Below are positions 37,405 to 48,408 of a stretch of DNA of 64,000 nucleotides, one piece after another. The stretch covers positions 1 to 64,000 of the forward strand of contig JACWEK010000003.1 of assembly GCA_014653535.1 (NCBI GenBank). Reading direction: 5' to 3'. This DNA is from Pelagibacterales bacterium SAG-MED43. Its GTDB lineage: Bacteria; Pseudomonadota; Alphaproteobacteria; Pelagibacterales; Pelagibacteraceae. The translations under genes were made by a program, and so were the position numbers. Position 1 is the stretch's first letter; every line of letters begins with the position of its first letter. The notes below the pieces were generated by a model. The model did no database searches. It was not told the origin of the DNA and saw only the letters and a program-made list of their open reading frames with translations.

Positions 37405-38310
37405 ATGCATAGCCTTGAAAATATTACAGTTATAATAGTTACCTACTTAACTCAAAAAGACATATTGATTAATTGTCTTAATTCAATTGATAACAGAGTT
37501 AAGATAAAGATAGTAGAAAACTCGCAAAATTTTAAACTCAAAAATGAAATATTGTCTAATTTTAATAATGTGGAAATTTTTTGTACTGGTGAAAATCTTG
37601 GATATGGAAAGGGAAACAATTTTGGATTAAAATTGACTAAGACTGATTACGCTTTAATTTTAAATCCAGATCTAACTTGTGATAATGCTTTTTTTTCAAA
37701 TATTACAAAGGTATTAGAGGATACTAATGATTTTACAATAATTGGTTGCCAATATCAAAAAGACAAAATTTTTTTGCCTGCAGGTTTTTTTGATAAAAAA
37801 AAAAATCAAGAATTTGCAAAAAATTTTCATAATAAAAAAATAAAAGATTTAGAAAAAGTTGATTGGGTTACAGGATGTTCAATGCTTATAAACCTCAAAA
37901 AATTTAATAATAAAGAAGTTTTTGATAAAAACTTTTTTTTATATTTTGAAGAATTTGATTTATGTAAATCTATTATTGATAAAGGTGAGAATGTTTATAC
38001 TTCTAAATTTTTAAAAATTAATCATCTTGGATTTCAAAGTTCTCTAGATGAAAACTTAAAAAATAAACATAGTATTAACAGAATGAGAGAATGGCATTGG
38101 ATGTGGTCAAGTTTTTATTTTTATAAAAAAAACTACAGCTACATAAAAGCTTTAAGTAAAATGTTAGGAAAATTGATAAGATCATTTTTCAAATTTAATT
38201 ATTATTTTTTAACTCTTCAAAAGGAAAACAAAGAAAAATATTTTTATAGATTTTTAGGTATTTTAAACGGTATGATAGGACGATCTTCTTTTTTTAGAGA
38301 TGAGATATAA
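37405..38310 (+). CDS. glycosyltransferase family 2
   Basis: ITVIIVTYLTQKDILINCLNSI, GENLGYGKGNNFGLK, YALILNPDL, VDWVTGCSMLINL, FFLYFEEFDLC. Confidence 0.88.
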   Translation: MHSLENITVIIVTYLTQKDILINCLNSIDNRVKIKIVENSQNFKLKNEILSNFNNVEIFCTGENLGYGKGNNFGLKLTKTDYALILNPDLTCDNAFFSNITKVLEDTNDFTIIGCQYQKDKIFLPAGFFDKKKNQEFAKNFHNKKIKDLEKVDWVTGCSMLINLKKFNNKEVFDKNFFLYFEEFDLCKSIIDKGENVYTSKFLKINHLGFQSSLDENLKNKHSINRMREWHWMWSSFYFYKKNYSYIKALSKMLGKLIRSFFKFNYYFLTLQKENKEKYFYRFLGILNGMIGRSSFFRDEI

Positions 38311-38312
38311 AT

Positions 38313-39185
38313 TTATCTAGCCTTTTTAACAAAATAGATACCAATACAAACAGCAATTAAAGAAATTAATACTTTTAAAGTTATTAATTCATTTAAGAAT
38401 ATAAAGCTTAAAATCGTGCCAAAAATTGGGATTAAGTATGACACTTGAGATTGAAATATAAGACCGTTATTCTTTAAAATTCTAAATCTTAATAACCAAG
38501 CAAATCCAGTTGGAATAACACCTAAATATATTACTGATATTAAAGAGTCAGTTCTTGGAATTGATTGCCAGGGTTGTTCTATTAAGATTACTAATGGTAT
38601 TAAAATTATAATTGCCCAAATTAGTATTGAACCTGTTACATTTTCATTTTTTTTCTTACTAATTTTTAAAGTTAAAACTCCTCCAATTACATAACAAGTT
38701 GAGCCAAGTAAAATTAACAAAGCTGAATTGAAGTTGTTTTCATCAATTAAAATATTATCTGAAAATAGAAATACAATTCCTGAAAACCCAATTAAAATTC
38801 CTAATGTTTTGATTAAATTAAATTTTTCATTTTTAGTATAAAAATGACCTAATACTGTTGAGCTCAACGGTGTAGTGGACATCAAAATTGCTGCTAAATT
38901 ACTTTGAACTGATTTTACCCCATAAGCTATTAAAAAGAATGGAGCTACTAAATTTATAAATCCTATCATTGCAAACCAATGCCAATCTTTTGAAAAAGCT
39001 TCAATTTTGATATTTTTGTAATAACAAAGAAATAAAACTGGAATTGCCCCAAATAAAACTCTTAAAAACGCAATAGTAATAGGTCCAAAAGAATATGTAG
39101 CAATCTTAATATTAAAAAATGCAGAAGCCCAAATCAAGGCTAACAAGGTTAATAATATGTAATCAATTAATTTTGGTTGTCTCAT
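38313..39185 (-). CDS. EamA/DMT-family transporter
   Basis: LLALIWASAFFNIKIAT; ten hydrophobic segments; SNLAAILMSTTPLSSTVLGHF. Confidence 0.88.
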   Translation of the reverse strand: MRQPKLIDYILLTLLALIWASAFFNIKIATYSFGPITIAFLRVLFGAIPVLFLCYYKNIKIEAFSKDWHWFAMIGFINLVAPFFLIAYGVKSVQSNLAAILMSTTPLSSTVLGHFYTKNEKFNLIKTLGILIGFSGIVFLFSDNILIDENNFNSALLILLGSTCYVIGGVLTLKISKKKNENVTGSILIWAIIILIPLVILIEQPWQSIPRTDSLISVIYLGVIPTGFAWLLRFRILKNNGLIFQSQVSYLIPIFGTILSFIFLNELITLKVLISLIAVCIGIYFVKKAR

Positions 39186-39664
39186 TCTGTTAATTCTTCA
39201 ATTTCACCAAAAGTTAATTTTAATAAATTTTTATATTCTATTTTGAAAATACAATTTGGGTGACCTGCCGCAGCAAAAACATATTCAAATCTTTCTAAAC
39301 TTTTATCAACAAATATTTTTACTTTATGTAAGTGTCCTACTGGTGAAACACCTCCTATTGTATAGCCTGTAATTCTTTTAACATCTTCAGGTTTCGCCAA
39401 TGAAACATTTTTTTCATCTAAAATTTTCTTAAGTTTATTTAATGAACATCTTTTGTCTCCAGAAACCAGACAAAGAGCAAAATTTCCATCAAAACTGAAA
39501 AGTAGACTCTTAACTATTGCTCCAACGTTACAACCTAAAGCTGTAGCTGCATCTTGGGCTGTCCTTGCAGTTTGTTCCAAACAGATGATTATAAGATCAG
39601 GATCAAAATCTTTAATTGATTTTGCTGCTCTTTTAACTGGTTCTTTATTCAGTAATGGGTTCAT
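39182..39664 (-). CDS. YbaK/aminoacyl-tRNA deacylase-domain protein
   Basis: ARTAQDAATALGCNVGAIVKSLLF, TGYTIGGVSPVGH, VFAAAGHPNCIFKI. Confidence 0.9.
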   Translation of the reverse strand: MNPLLNKEPVKRAAKSIKDFDPDLIIICLEQTARTAQDAATALGCNVGAIVKSLLFSFDGNFALCLVSGDKRCSLNKLKKILDEKNVSLAKPEDVKRITGYTIGGVSPVGHLHKVKIFVDKSLERFEYVFAAAGHPNCIFKIEYKNLLKLTFGEIEELTE

Positions 39665-39687
39665 AGATTTTAAATAATTATTTTATT

Positions 39688-39753
39688 AATATTGCATAAA
39701 TAACGTACTTATGTGAAAATTGCATAGGTGTTATTTATTAAATAAGCAATATT
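39688..39753 (+). promoter_or_regulatory. interrupted inverted repeat upstream of glnA
   Basis: AATATTGC-ATAAATAAC ... GTTATTTAT-TAAATAA-GCAATATT: 17 complementary bases with a 7-nt bulge and a 25-nt loop. Confidence 0.4.
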
Positions 39754-39803
39754 TTTCGTCATTATTTTGTTAATTACGACCTTAAATTTATACAGGAGAC
39801 TAA

Positions 39804-41210
39804 ATGAGCGCATCAAATGTTTTAAAATATATTAAAGAAAAAGAAGCTGAATTTGTAGACCTTAGATTTACCGACCCACGGGGCAAGCTTCAGCATTTAA
39901 CGATGGATGTAACTGTTGTTGATGAAGATATGTTAAACGATGGTGTATTCTTCGACGGTTCATCAATCGCTGGCTGGAAAGCAATTAATGAGTCTGACAT
40001 GATTTTAAAACCTGATACAGCAAGAATGTTTATGGATCCATTTACATCACATAACACGGTAGTATTATTTTGTGATATTCTTGATGCTGTAAAAAAATCT
40101 CCTTATGAAAGAGACCCGAGAGGAGTTGCGAAAAAAGCTGAGGAATATTTAAAATCATCAGGAATTGGAGATAAAGCTTTTTTTGGTCCTGAGCCTGAAT
40201 TTTTTGTATTTGATGATGTAAGAATTAAAAATGATATGAATGAATGTGGTTTTAAAATTGATAGTAAAGAAGGTCCTTATAATTCTGGTAAAGAATATGA
40301 AAATGGTAATATGGGACACAGACCACCAGTTAAGGGTGGATATTTTCCAGTTCCTCCAGTTGATAGTGAACAAGATATGAGAGGTGAATATTTAAAAAAT
40401 TTGAAAGAAGTTGGTATAAAAGTTGAGAAACATCATCATGAAGTAGCTCCAAGCCAACATGAGCTAGGTATGTATTTTGGAACATTAGTTGATCAAGCTG
40501 ACAACGTTCAATTATATAAATATGTAGTTCAAATGGTAACTCATTCTTTTGGTAAAACTGCTACATTTATGCCTAAACCAGTTGCAGGAGATAATGGATC
40601 AGGTATGCATATTCATCAATCTATTTGGAAAGGAGAGACACCAGTATTTTCTGGTGATGCCTATGCAGGTTTATCTGAAACTGCATTACATTATATTGGA
40701 GGTATTTTAAAACATGCAAAGGCAATAAATGCTTTCGCAAATTCAACGACTAATAGCTATAAAAGATTAGTTCCTGGATTTGAAGCACCTGTATTATTAG
40801 CATACTCTGCAAGGAATAGATCTGCATCATGCAGAATACCAATTACATTAAGTAAGAAAGGGGCAAGGTGTGAAATTAGATTTCCTGATGCTTCTGGTAA
40901 TCCATATTTAACATTTGCAGCAATGCTAATGGCTGGTCTTGATGGAATAAAAAATAAAATACATCCAGGTGAGTCATTTGATAAAGATCTTTACGATCTT
41001 CCTGCAGAAGAGGTTAAAGCTATCCCAACTGTATGTGGATCATTAAGAGAAGCGATGGAAAGTCTGGACAAAGATAGAGAGTTTTTAACTCAAGGTGGAG
41101 TATTTACGGATGATCAAATTGATGCATACATTGCATTGAAGTTTGAGGAAATTCACAAGTTTGAACATGCTCCTCATCCTGTAGAATTCGAGATGTATTA
41201 TAGCAGTTAG
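39804..41210 (+). CDS. glnA: glutamine synthetase type I
   Basis: [58 protein letters not shown] caggaga. Confidence 0.97.
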   Translation: MSASNVLKYIKEKEAEFVDLRFTDPRGKLQHLTMDVTVVDEDMLNDGVFFDGSSIAGWKAINESDMILKPDTARMFMDPFTSHNTVVLFCDILDAVKKSPYERDPRGVAKKAEEYLKSSGIGDKAFFGPEPEFFVFDDVRIKNDMNECGFKIDSKEGPYNSGKEYENGNMGHRPPVKGGYFPVPPVDSEQDMRGEYLKNLKEVGIKVEKHHHEVAPSQHELGMYFGTLVDQADNVQLYKYVVQMVTHSFGKTATFMPKPVAGDNGSGMHIHQSIWKGETPVFSGDAYAGLSETALHYIGGILKHAKAINAFANSTTNSYKRLVPGFEAPVLLAYSARNRSASCRIPITLSKKGARCEIRFPDASGNPYLTFAAMLMAGLDGIKNKIHPGESFDKDLYDLPAEEVKAIPTVCGSLREAMESLDKDREFLTQGGVFTDDQIDAYIALKFEEIHKFEHAPHPVEFEMYYSS

Positions 41211-41429
41211 TTATTGTCTAGTTGTAGCTACCGTATCTTTGTTAACACCTTTTTTAACAACGTAATCTTGTGTGCCATTAGCACCAGTATCTACTTCTTT
41301 ACGGAGATCTTTAAAAAAAGATTTTTCTTTTAAAGAATTTTTTAGCCCTTTAACTAGATTCTTAAATTCAAATTTATTCATAAGAGAATCATATACTAGA
41401 TATGCATATAATGCAATACTGATATGCAA
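41211..41429 (-). CDS. hypothetical small protein (likely start at the internal Met, MNKFEFKNL)
   Basis: ORF convergent with glnA; hydrophilic, lysine-rich. Confidence 0.5.
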   Translation of the reverse strand: MHISIALYAYLVYDSLMNKFEFKNLVKGLKNSLKEKSFFKDLRKEVDTGANGTQDYVVKKGVNKDTVATTRQ

Positions 41430-41447
41430 CTTATGGGATGCTAGTAT

Positions 41448-41783
41448 TTAATCTATTTTAAATGACTCACCGCAGCCACAACGCTCAGTTTCGTTTGGAT
41501 TATTAAATACAAAAGATGACGATAACTCCTCCTTTTTAAAGTCCATTTCTGTTCCTAGTAGATACATTACAGCAGCTGAATCAATGAAAACTTTCACTCC
41601 CTTTTCCTCTATGACTTCATCGTTTGGATTAACTTCTTTTGAATATTCCATTACATAAGACATGCCAGCACAACCACCAGATTTAACAGAAACTCTTACA
41701 CCAATTGAGTCTTGTTGAGCACTTGACATAATTTCCTTAATTCTTGTAGCTGCATTTTCACTTAGTTTAATTATAGGGCTCAT
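41448..41783 (-). CDS. iron-sulfur cluster assembly accessory protein (ErpA/SufA-like)
   Basis: VRVSVKSGGCAGMSYVMEY ... ERCGCGESF. Confidence 0.93.
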   Translation of the reverse strand: MSPIIKLSENAATRIKEIMSSAQQDSIGVRVSVKSGGCAGMSYVMEYSKEVNPNDEVIEEKGVKVFIDSAAVMYLLGTEMDFKKEELSSSFVFNNPNETERCGCGESFKID

Positions 41784-42079
41784 TATAAATTTAACTCCAG
41801 CTTTGCGGCATCAGACATCATATCCTTGGTCCATGGGGGGTCCCAGACTAACTGAAGGTCTACATCATCAATACCATCGACTTGCATGGCACCCTCTTTA
41901 ACTTCTTTTGGTAAACTTTCAGCAACTGGACAATTTGGTGTTGTTAATGTCATTTTAATTTCAGCTTTGCGACCACTTACATTAATATTATAAATTAGGC
42001 CAAGTTCATAAATATTTACTGGTAACTCAGGATCATAAATTTTTCTTATTTCTTCAATAATTTTATTTTTTAATTCCAT
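41783..42079 (-). CDS. sufT: SufT-like MIP18/DUF59 protein
   Basis: IRKIYDPELPVNIYELGLIYNI, MTLTTPNCPVAESLP, VWDPPWTKDMMS. Confidence 0.93.
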   Translation of the reverse strand: MELKNKIIEEIRKIYDPELPVNIYELGLIYNINVSGRKAEIKMTLTTPNCPVAESLPKEVKEGAMQVDGIDDVDLQLVWDPPWTKDMMSDAAKLELNL

Positions 42080-42087
42080 AAAATTTT

Positions 42088-42552
42088 TTATTTTTCTGTA
42101 CTTATTTCTTTTCCATCATTTTCTATAGCAGAAACAAGAGTATGCCAGGAAAGTGTAGCACATTTAACTCTCATTGGATACTGTTTTACTCCTGATAAAC
42201 ACATTAGTTTTGTTTTATCATCTTCTTTTAATAAATTTGTTTTTAGTTTTGGATTTTCTTTTATCATTCCTAAAAAATCATCAATGATTTCTTTAGCTTC
42301 ATTATCACTTTTACCTTTAATCAAATCTGTCATGATAGAAGCTGACGCCATTGAAATAGCACATCCACTGCCTTCAAATGATATATCTTCAACTTTTCTT
42401 TGATCATTTAATTTTAAATAAACATGCACATTATCTCCACATAATGGATTATGCCCTTTAGCATCTTTATTAAAATTATCTGTTTTTCCTAAATTTCTAG
42501 GGTTCTTACCATGCTCTAATATAATTTCTTGATATAATTCTTTTAAGTTCAT
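42088..42552 (-). CDS. sufU: Fe-S scaffold protein SufU
   Basis: LYQEIILEHGKNPRNLG, NPLCGDNVHVYLKL, FEGSGCAISMASASIM. Confidence 0.93.
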   Translation of the reverse strand: MNLKELYQEIILEHGKNPRNLGKTDNFNKDAKGHNPLCGDNVHVYLKLNDQRKVEDISFEGSGCAISMASASIMTDLIKGKSDNEAKEIIDDFLGMIKENPKLKTNLLKEDDKTKLMCLSGVKQYPMRVKCATLSWHTLVSAIENDGKEISTEK

Positions 42553-43769
42553 TTTAAATCAAAAATCTTTTTACATTTATTTATTGACTCGTTTAGTTGG
42601 TCAAAATCCCCTTTTGTATTATATACTCCCACTGAAGCTCTAGCACTTGCTGGTATTTCAAGTTTATCATGAAGTATTTGACAACAATGATGACCGGCTC
42701 TTATTGCTACTCCATCTTCATCTAATATTGTGGCTATATCATGTGGATGTACACCTTCAATTGTAAAAGATAAAACTCCACCTTTGTTTTTAGGATTACC
42801 AATCAATTTTACAGAATTATTTTTTCTTAAAACTTCTTGTCCATATTCAATCAGTTCTTTTTCATGTTTTATAATATTTTCAATACCAATACCTTCTAAG
42901 AATTTAATAGATTGATCAAATGCTATTACTTGTGCAGTAGCCATTGTTCCTGCTTCATATTTATTTGGCAAATCACCATAAGTAATTCTGTCTTTCTTTA
43001 CTTCTTTAATCATTCCTCCTCCACCTTGGTATGGTGGTAATTCTTCAAGCCATTTTTTTTTACCATATAAGATCCCTAATCCTGTTGGTCCATACATTTT
43101 ATGACATGAGATCGCATAAAAATCACAATCAAGATCCTGTACATCTATCTTTAAATGAGGAGCGCCCTGACACCCATCTACTACTACTATAATCCCTTTT
43201 GAGTGAGCAAGTTCAGTTATCTCTTTAATTGGTAATATTGCTCCAGTAACATTTGATAAATGATTAACTGCTATAACCTTTGTTTTTGGTGTTATCATTT
43301 TTTCTATATTTTCAATAGGAATTTCACCTTGATCATTAATTTCCGCAAAATTAATTCTTATATTTCTTGATTTTCTTAAATAATGCCATGGCACATAATT
43401 AGAATGATGTTCCAGCTCAGTTAATAATATCTCATCCCCTTCATCCAAATATTTTTGACCTAAAGTATTTGCTACTAAGTTAAGCGCCTCTGTTGCCCCC
43501 TTTGTAAAAACAATCTCATTCTTATCTTTCGCATTTATATATTTTTGAACTGAAGACCTTGTGTTTTCATATAAATTAGTAGCAGCAACAGCTAAATAAT
43601 GAATGCTTCTTCCCACATTAGAGAACTGTTTAGTATAAAACTCATTTATTCTATCAATAACAACTTTAGGTTTTTGAGAGGAATTAGCGCTATCTAAATA
43701 AACTAAATCATTATTGTGTATTTTCTCATCAAAAATGGGAAATTCTTTTTTAATATTATCTATGTTCAT
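42549..43769 (-). CDS. sufS: cysteine desulfurase SufS
   Basis: VYLDSANSSQKPKVVID, FTKGATEALNLVA, SCHKMYGPTGLGILYGKK, RAGHHCCQ. Confidence 0.95.
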   Translation of the reverse strand: MNIDNIKKEFPIFDEKIHNNDLVYLDSANSSQKPKVVIDRINEFYTKQFSNVGRSIHYLAVAATNLYENTRSSVQKYINAKDKNEIVFTKGATEALNLVANTLGQKYLDEGDEILLTELEHHSNYVPWHYLRKSRNIRINFAEINDQGEIPIENIEKMITPKTKVIAVNHLSNVTGAILPIKEITELAHSKGIIVVVDGCQGAPHLKIDVQDLDCDFYAISCHKMYGPTGLGILYGKKKWLEELPPYQGGGGMIKEVKKDRITYGDLPNKYEAGTMATAQVIAFDQSIKFLEGIGIENIIKHEKELIEYGQEVLRKNNSVKLIGNPKNKGGVLSFTIEGVHPHDIATILDEDGVAIRAGHHCCQILHDKLEIPASARASVGVYNTKGDFDQLNESINKCKKIFDLK

Positions 43770-45013
43770 TCTTTTAATCCAATCATATTTTTTACTAAAT
43801 TTTTAATTTCTAAGTCTGTAATTTTTTCAATAACATCTAATAAAAAACCATTAATCAAAAGTTCTTTTGATTGTTGGTAACTCAGTCCTCTGGACATTAA
43901 ATAAAATATTGAGTTTTCATCAAGACTTCCAGATGCAGATCCATGAGAACATTTTACATCATCCGCATATATTTCTAATTCAGGTTTAGCATTAAATTCA
44001 GAGGTTTCATCAAGTAAAATAGCTTTACTTAATTGATATCCATCAGTTTTTTGTGCTTTTGAATCTACAAATATTTTTCCCTGATAGGAAGATTTTGAAT
44101 TTTTTCCTAAAACACTTTTTATTAATTGATAACTTTTTGTATTTTCAACCAAGTGATTAATTATAGTTCTTATTTCATGATGTTGATTATCATTTAAAGA
44201 AAAAATACCATTTACAAATGTTGAAGAATATTCTCCTTTTAAATTACAGTTAATTTCATTTTTTGAAAAATTAGATCCTGAAGATAGAACAAAAGTCTCA
44301 GAAACACTATTTTTATCTTGTTCAATGTTATTATACGAATACCTGATATTTTTATTTTGCTCTTTATCAATCTTGTAATTTTTTAAAATAGCGTTTTCTT
44401 TTAAATCAAAATTATAAAAAATATTGACAAAATTACTTTCCGCTTTATCATTGGACAAGTCTATTAATCTTAAAGAACTGTTTTGCTCTAATTGAAATTC
44501 TAATTTTAAATTAATATTTCTTGATTTTATTTTATTATTTGTAGTGTGATAAACAACAAGAGGTTTTTTTAAAGAATAATCCTTTTTTACTGTAATTTTA
44601 TAGCATTTATTTCTGAAAGCATTATTCAAAGACAAAAGGGAATTGTTAATTTCAAATTCATCCACAAATTTAAAATCATCATTGATTTCTATCTTATCCT
44701 TATCTTCATAAGAAAAATCAACTTTTTCTACTCTTCCGTTTATAAAAATAATTTTATTATGCTCTAAATCTTCTACAAAAATTGAAGTATCAACTTTGTT
44801 TGGAAATGAATAATCATTATAAAAGCTTAATTCACCTATATTTTTTTTTATAATTTGGCTTAAGTCTGAGAATTTCCAATTTTCAAGTTTTCTACTTGGA
44901 AAGCCAATTTCTAAAAATTTGTTTAAATACTTCTTTTTTAATTCAACATCTTTTTTAGAAAAAGCTGAAGTTTTAACTATTTTTTCAAAGTCTGCTTTAA
45001 TCTGTTCAGTCAT
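43766..45013 (-). CDS. sufD: Fe-S assembly protein SufD
   Basis: GKIFVDSKAQKTDGYQLSKAILLDETSEFNAKPELEIYADDVKCSHGSASG. Confidence 0.93.
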   Translation of the reverse strand: MTEQIKADFEKIVKTSAFSKKDVELKKKYLNKFLEIGFPSRKLENWKFSDLSQIIKKNIGELSFYNDYSFPNKVDTSIFVEDLEHNKIIFINGRVEKVDFSYEDKDKIEINDDFKFVDEFEINNSLLSLNNAFRNKCYKITVKKDYSLKKPLVVYHTTNNKIKSRNINLKLEFQLEQNSSLRLIDLSNDKAESNFVNIFYNFDLKENAILKNYKIDKEQNKNIRYSYNNIEQDKNSVSETFVLSSGSNFSKNEINCNLKGEYSSTFVNGIFSLNDNQHHEIRTIINHLVENTKSYQLIKSVLGKNSKSSYQGKIFVDSKAQKTDGYQLSKAILLDETSEFNAKPELEIYADDVKCSHGSASGSLDENSIFYLMSRGLSYQQSKELLINGFLLDVIEKITDLEIKNLVKNMIGLKE

Positions 45014-45748
45014 CTAATTAAAATTTTCGTATCCTTTTTTTTCTAATTCTAATGCTAACTCAGGTCCACCAGATTTAATTATTTTTCCATTCATTAAGAC
45101 ATGAACAAAATCTGGTTTTATATAGTCTAATAATCTTTGATAGTGAGTGATTATTAAAAAAGAATTATCTTTACTTCTCAATGTGTTAACACCTTCAGAT
45201 ACAACCTTTAAAGCATCAATATCTAGCCCTGAATCAGTTTCATCTAAAATAGATAATTTAGGTGATAACATCGACATTTGTAAAATTTCATTTTTCTTTT
45301 TTTCACCCCCAGAAAAACCTACATTTAATTGTCTATTTAATTTTTCATCGTCAAATTTTAATTTTTTGGCTTTTTCTTTAACGAGTTTCAAAAATTCAAT
45401 GGCATCTAGCTCTTTTTCTCCTTTAGCTTTTCTTATTGCGTTCAAAGAGGTTTTAAGAAAAATATTAGTGTTTACTCCCGGAATTTCCAGCGGATATTGA
45501 AAAGCTAAGAATATTCCTTTATGAGCTCTTTCCTCTGTTTCAAGATCAAGCAAATTTTTGTTTTCAAATAGAACTTCCCCAGAAATCTCATAACCTTTTT
45601 TGCCTGATAAAATATTTGATAATGTGCTTTTACCCGAACCATTTGGACCCATTATGGCATGTACTTCTCCAGGATTAATATTTAGAGAAAATCCTTTTAG
45701 AATAGATTTATTATCTATGTTTGCGTTTAAATTGTTTATTTTAAGCAT
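45014..45748 (-). CDS. sufC: Fe-S assembly ATPase SufC
   Basis: GPNGSGKSTLSNILSGK, FLAFQYPLEIPGV, FSGGEKKKNEILQM, LDETDSGLDIDAL. Confidence 0.96.
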   Translation of the reverse strand: MLKINNLNANIDNKSILKGFSLNINPGEVHAIMGPNGSGKSTLSNILSGKKGYEISGEVLFENKNLLDLETEERAHKGIFLAFQYPLEIPGVNTNIFLKTSLNAIRKAKGEKELDAIEFLKLVKEKAKKLKFDDEKLNRQLNVGFSGGEKKKNEILQMSMLSPKLSILDETDSGLDIDALKVVSEGVNTLRSKDNSFLIITHYQRLLDYIKPDFVHVLMNGKIIKSGGPELALELEKKGYENFN

Positions 45749-47190
45749 TAACCTACGCTTCCTTCTAAACTAATACCTACGAGTTTTTGAGCCTCAACTG
45801 CAAATTCCATCGGTAATTGTTGAAGTACTTCTTTACAAAATCCATTAACAATTAATCCTACTGCTTCCTCCGGATTTAATCCTCTTTGTTGACAATAATG
45901 TAACTGTTCTTCACTTATTTTTGAAGTAGTGGCCTCATGAGCAATATTTGAGTCAAAATTTTTGTTTTTAATATATGGAACTGTATGAGCTCCACATTTA
46001 TTTCCCATTAATAAAGAATCACATTGAGTATAATTACTAGAATTTTTTGCTTTTGAGTTAATATCTACTAACCCTCTATAGGTCATATCAGAAAATCCTG
46101 CGCTTATTCCTTTTGAAATTATCTTGCTTTTTGTATTTTTTCCTAAATGAATCATTTTGGTTCCTGTATCTGCTTTTTGATGATTATTAGTAATAGCAAT
46201 AGAATAAAACTCTCCTATTGAATTATCACCTTTTAATATACAGCTAGGATATTTCCAAGTTATAGCTGAACCAGTTTCCACTTGAGTCCAAGAAATTTTT
46301 GAATTCTTACCCTTACACAAGCCTCTTTTAGTTACAAAATTATAAATTCCTCCTTTACCATTTTCATCGCCTGGATACCAATTTTGTACTGTTGAATATT
46401 TTATTTCAGCGTCATCAAGAGCAATTAATTCCACATTAGCTGCATGTAATTGATTTTCATCTCTCATTGGGGCAGTACAGCCTTCGAGATAACTCACATA
46501 ACTACCCTTATCAGCTATAATTAAAGTTCTTTCAAATTGTCCTGTCTCAGATGCATTAATTCTAAAATAAGTTGATAGTTCCATAGGACATTTAATTCCT
46601 TCGGGAATATAAACAAACGATCCGTCGGTAAATACTGCTGAATTTAAAGTTGCAAAAAAATGGTCTGTAGTTGGTATAACTGTTCCTAAATATTTTTTAA
46701 CTAAATCAGGATGTTTTTGAATAGCTTCAGACATTGAGCAAAAAATTATTCCTTGTTTAGTCAATTCATCTTTAAATGTTGTTGCAACTGAAACGGAATC
46801 GAAAACAGCATCGACTGCGATACCATTTAATCTTGCTTGTTCTTGTAAAGGAATACCAAGTTTTTTATATGTCTCTAAAAGTTTAGGATCGAGCTCGTCA
46901 AGACTCTTAGGTTTATCTTGCATACTCTTAGGAGCCGAATAATAGTATAAATCTTGATAATTTATTTTTGGATATTTTGGTTTTTGCCAATTTGGCTCTT
47001 TCAATTGTTTAAATCTTTCAAATGCTTTTAACCTAAAATCTAACATCCATTTTGGTTCTTTTTTAATATTTGAAATAAACTTAATAACATCTTCATTTAA
47101 ACCTTTGGGCGCTCTGATATTTTCAATATCAGTTGAGAATCCATATTTATAATCTTTTAATTTTTCTATATCTTTTTCTCTTGTATCCAT
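45748..47190 (-). CDS. sufB: Fe-S assembly protein SufB
   Basis: [63 protein letters not shown]. Confidence 0.96.
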   Translation of the reverse strand: MDTREKDIEKLKDYKYGFSTDIENIRAPKGLNEDVIKFISNIKKEPKWMLDFRLKAFERFKQLKEPNWQKPKYPKINYQDLYYYSAPKSMQDKPKSLDELDPKLLETYKKLGIPLQEQARLNGIAVDAVFDSVSVATTFKDELTKQGIIFCSMSEAIQKHPDLVKKYLGTVIPTTDHFFATLNSAVFTDGSFVYIPEGIKCPMELSTYFRINASETGQFERTLIIADKGSYVSYLEGCTAPMRDENQLHAANVELIALDDAEIKYSTVQNWYPGDENGKGGIYNFVTKRGLCKGKNSKISWTQVETGSAITWKYPSCILKGDNSIGEFYSIAITNNHQKADTGTKMIHLGKNTKSKIISKGISAGFSDMTYRGLVDINSKAKNSSNYTQCDSLLMGNKCGAHTVPYIKNKNFDSNIAHEATTSKISEEQLHYCQQRGLNPEEAVGLIVNGFCKEVLQQLPMEFAVEAQKLVGISLEGSVG

Positions 47191-47192
47191 TT

Positions 47193-47618
47193 TTAAACTC
47201 TTCTATCAGAATTATCTTTAACTAAATCTTCCAAACTTTTTTCACTAAAAAAATTATTAATATGATTTTCAAGCTCATCCCAAAGATTATGAGTAAGGCA
47301 TTTTACTGGTTTACCATTACATCCTTTTTTTGAGTCTTTTTTACACTGAACAGTTTTTACTTTTTCATCTACTGCATCAAAGATATTTGTAAGCTTTATT
47401 TCCTTAGCCTTCTTATTTAGAACATACCCCCCTTGTGTCCCTCTAACACTTTGCACTATTTCTTTTTTTCTGAGTTTTGAGAAAATTTGCTCTAAATAAT
47501 CTAAGGAAATACCTTGTCTTAATGAGATGTCTCTAAGTGAAACTGGATTGATATTATCAAATCTTGCCAAGTCCACTAAAGCCATTACCGCATATCTTCC
47601 TCTAGATGTTAGTTTCAT
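47193..47618 (-). CDS. iscR: Rrf2-family regulator, IscR-like
   Basis: [18 protein letters not shown]; Cys/His ligand pattern [23 protein letters not shown]. Confidence 0.92.
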   Translation of the reverse strand: MKLTSRGRYAVMALVDLARFDNINPVSLRDISLRQGISLDYLEQIFSKLRKKEIVQSVRGTQGGYVLNKKAKEIKLTNIFDAVDEKVKTVQCKKDSKKGCNGKPVKCLTHNLWDELENHINNFFSEKSLEDLVKDNSDRRV

Positions 47619-47644
47619 AAACCTATATTTTACAGGGTATATAT

Positions 47645-47669
47645 AAACCTGACTGATATAGTCAAGTAT
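47645..47669 (-). promoter_or_regulatory. putative IscR type-1 binding site in the iscR-suf promoter
   Basis: Minus strand ATACTTGACTATATCAGTCAGGTTT matches the IscR type-1 consensus ATASYYGACTRWWWYAGTCRRSTAT at 24 of 25 positions by eye; overlaps a TTGACT...TATATA promoter-like arrangement. Confidence 0.75.
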
Positions 47670-47751
47670 CTAAGTCAAAAAAAAATTAACAATTTGTCAC
47701 GCAGTTATGATAAACCTAATTTTTTTTTGAGAATAGTAATCAGTTACAATT

Positions 47752-48408
47752 ATGGATAACAAAATTTCAGAAATTTTTATACCTGGTCCTGCTGGGAGGC
47801 TAGAAGCAAAATATTATAAAAGTAAAAAAAATACATCTCCCGTCGCATTAGTTTTGCAGCCTCATCCTCAATATGGTGGAACTATGAATAATAAAGTAGT
47901 TGTAGAAACTTTTAAAACATTTATGGAAAGTGACTTTTCAGTTTGTAGAGTTAATTTTAGGGGTGTTGGTAAAAGTGATGGCGAATTTGATAATGGTCAA
48001 GGTGAATTAGCTGATGCAGCGGCAGCTTTAGACTGGCTTGAAAGAGAAAATTTTGATAATTCACAATGTTGGGTTTCAGGCTTTTCTTTTGGTTCTTTAA
48101 TTGCAATGCAATTATTAATGCGGCGACCTGAAATAAATAGATTTATTGCTATTTCGCCCCAACCAAATGTTTATGATTTTTCATTTCTATCACCATGCCC
48201 TACTTCTGGAACAGTAATATATGGAAAAAAAGATGAGTTAGTACCTTCAGAATATATATCAGAATTAGATAAAAGATTAAGTGCTCAGAAAGGAATAAAA
48301 GTAGAATTTCAATCAGTGCCAGATGCAAATCATTTTTTCTCAAAAAATGAAGATCAATTAGTTAAACATTTAGATACATATATTAAAAAAGAAACTGCTC
48401 TTTACTAA
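47752..48408 (+). CDS. alpha/beta hydrolase
   Basis: VALVLQPHPQYGGTMNNKVV, NFRGVGKSDG, CWVSGFSFGSLIAMQL. Confidence 0.88.
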   Translation: MDNKISEIFIPGPAGRLEAKYYKSKKNTSPVALVLQPHPQYGGTMNNKVVVETFKTFMESDFSVCRVNFRGVGKSDGEFDNGQGELADAAAALDWLERENFDNSQCWVSGFSFGSLIAMQLLMRRPEINRFIAISPQPNVYDFSFLSPCPTSGTVIYGKKDELVPSEYISELDKRLSAQKGIKVEFQSVPDANHFFSKNEDQLVKHLDTYIKKETALY

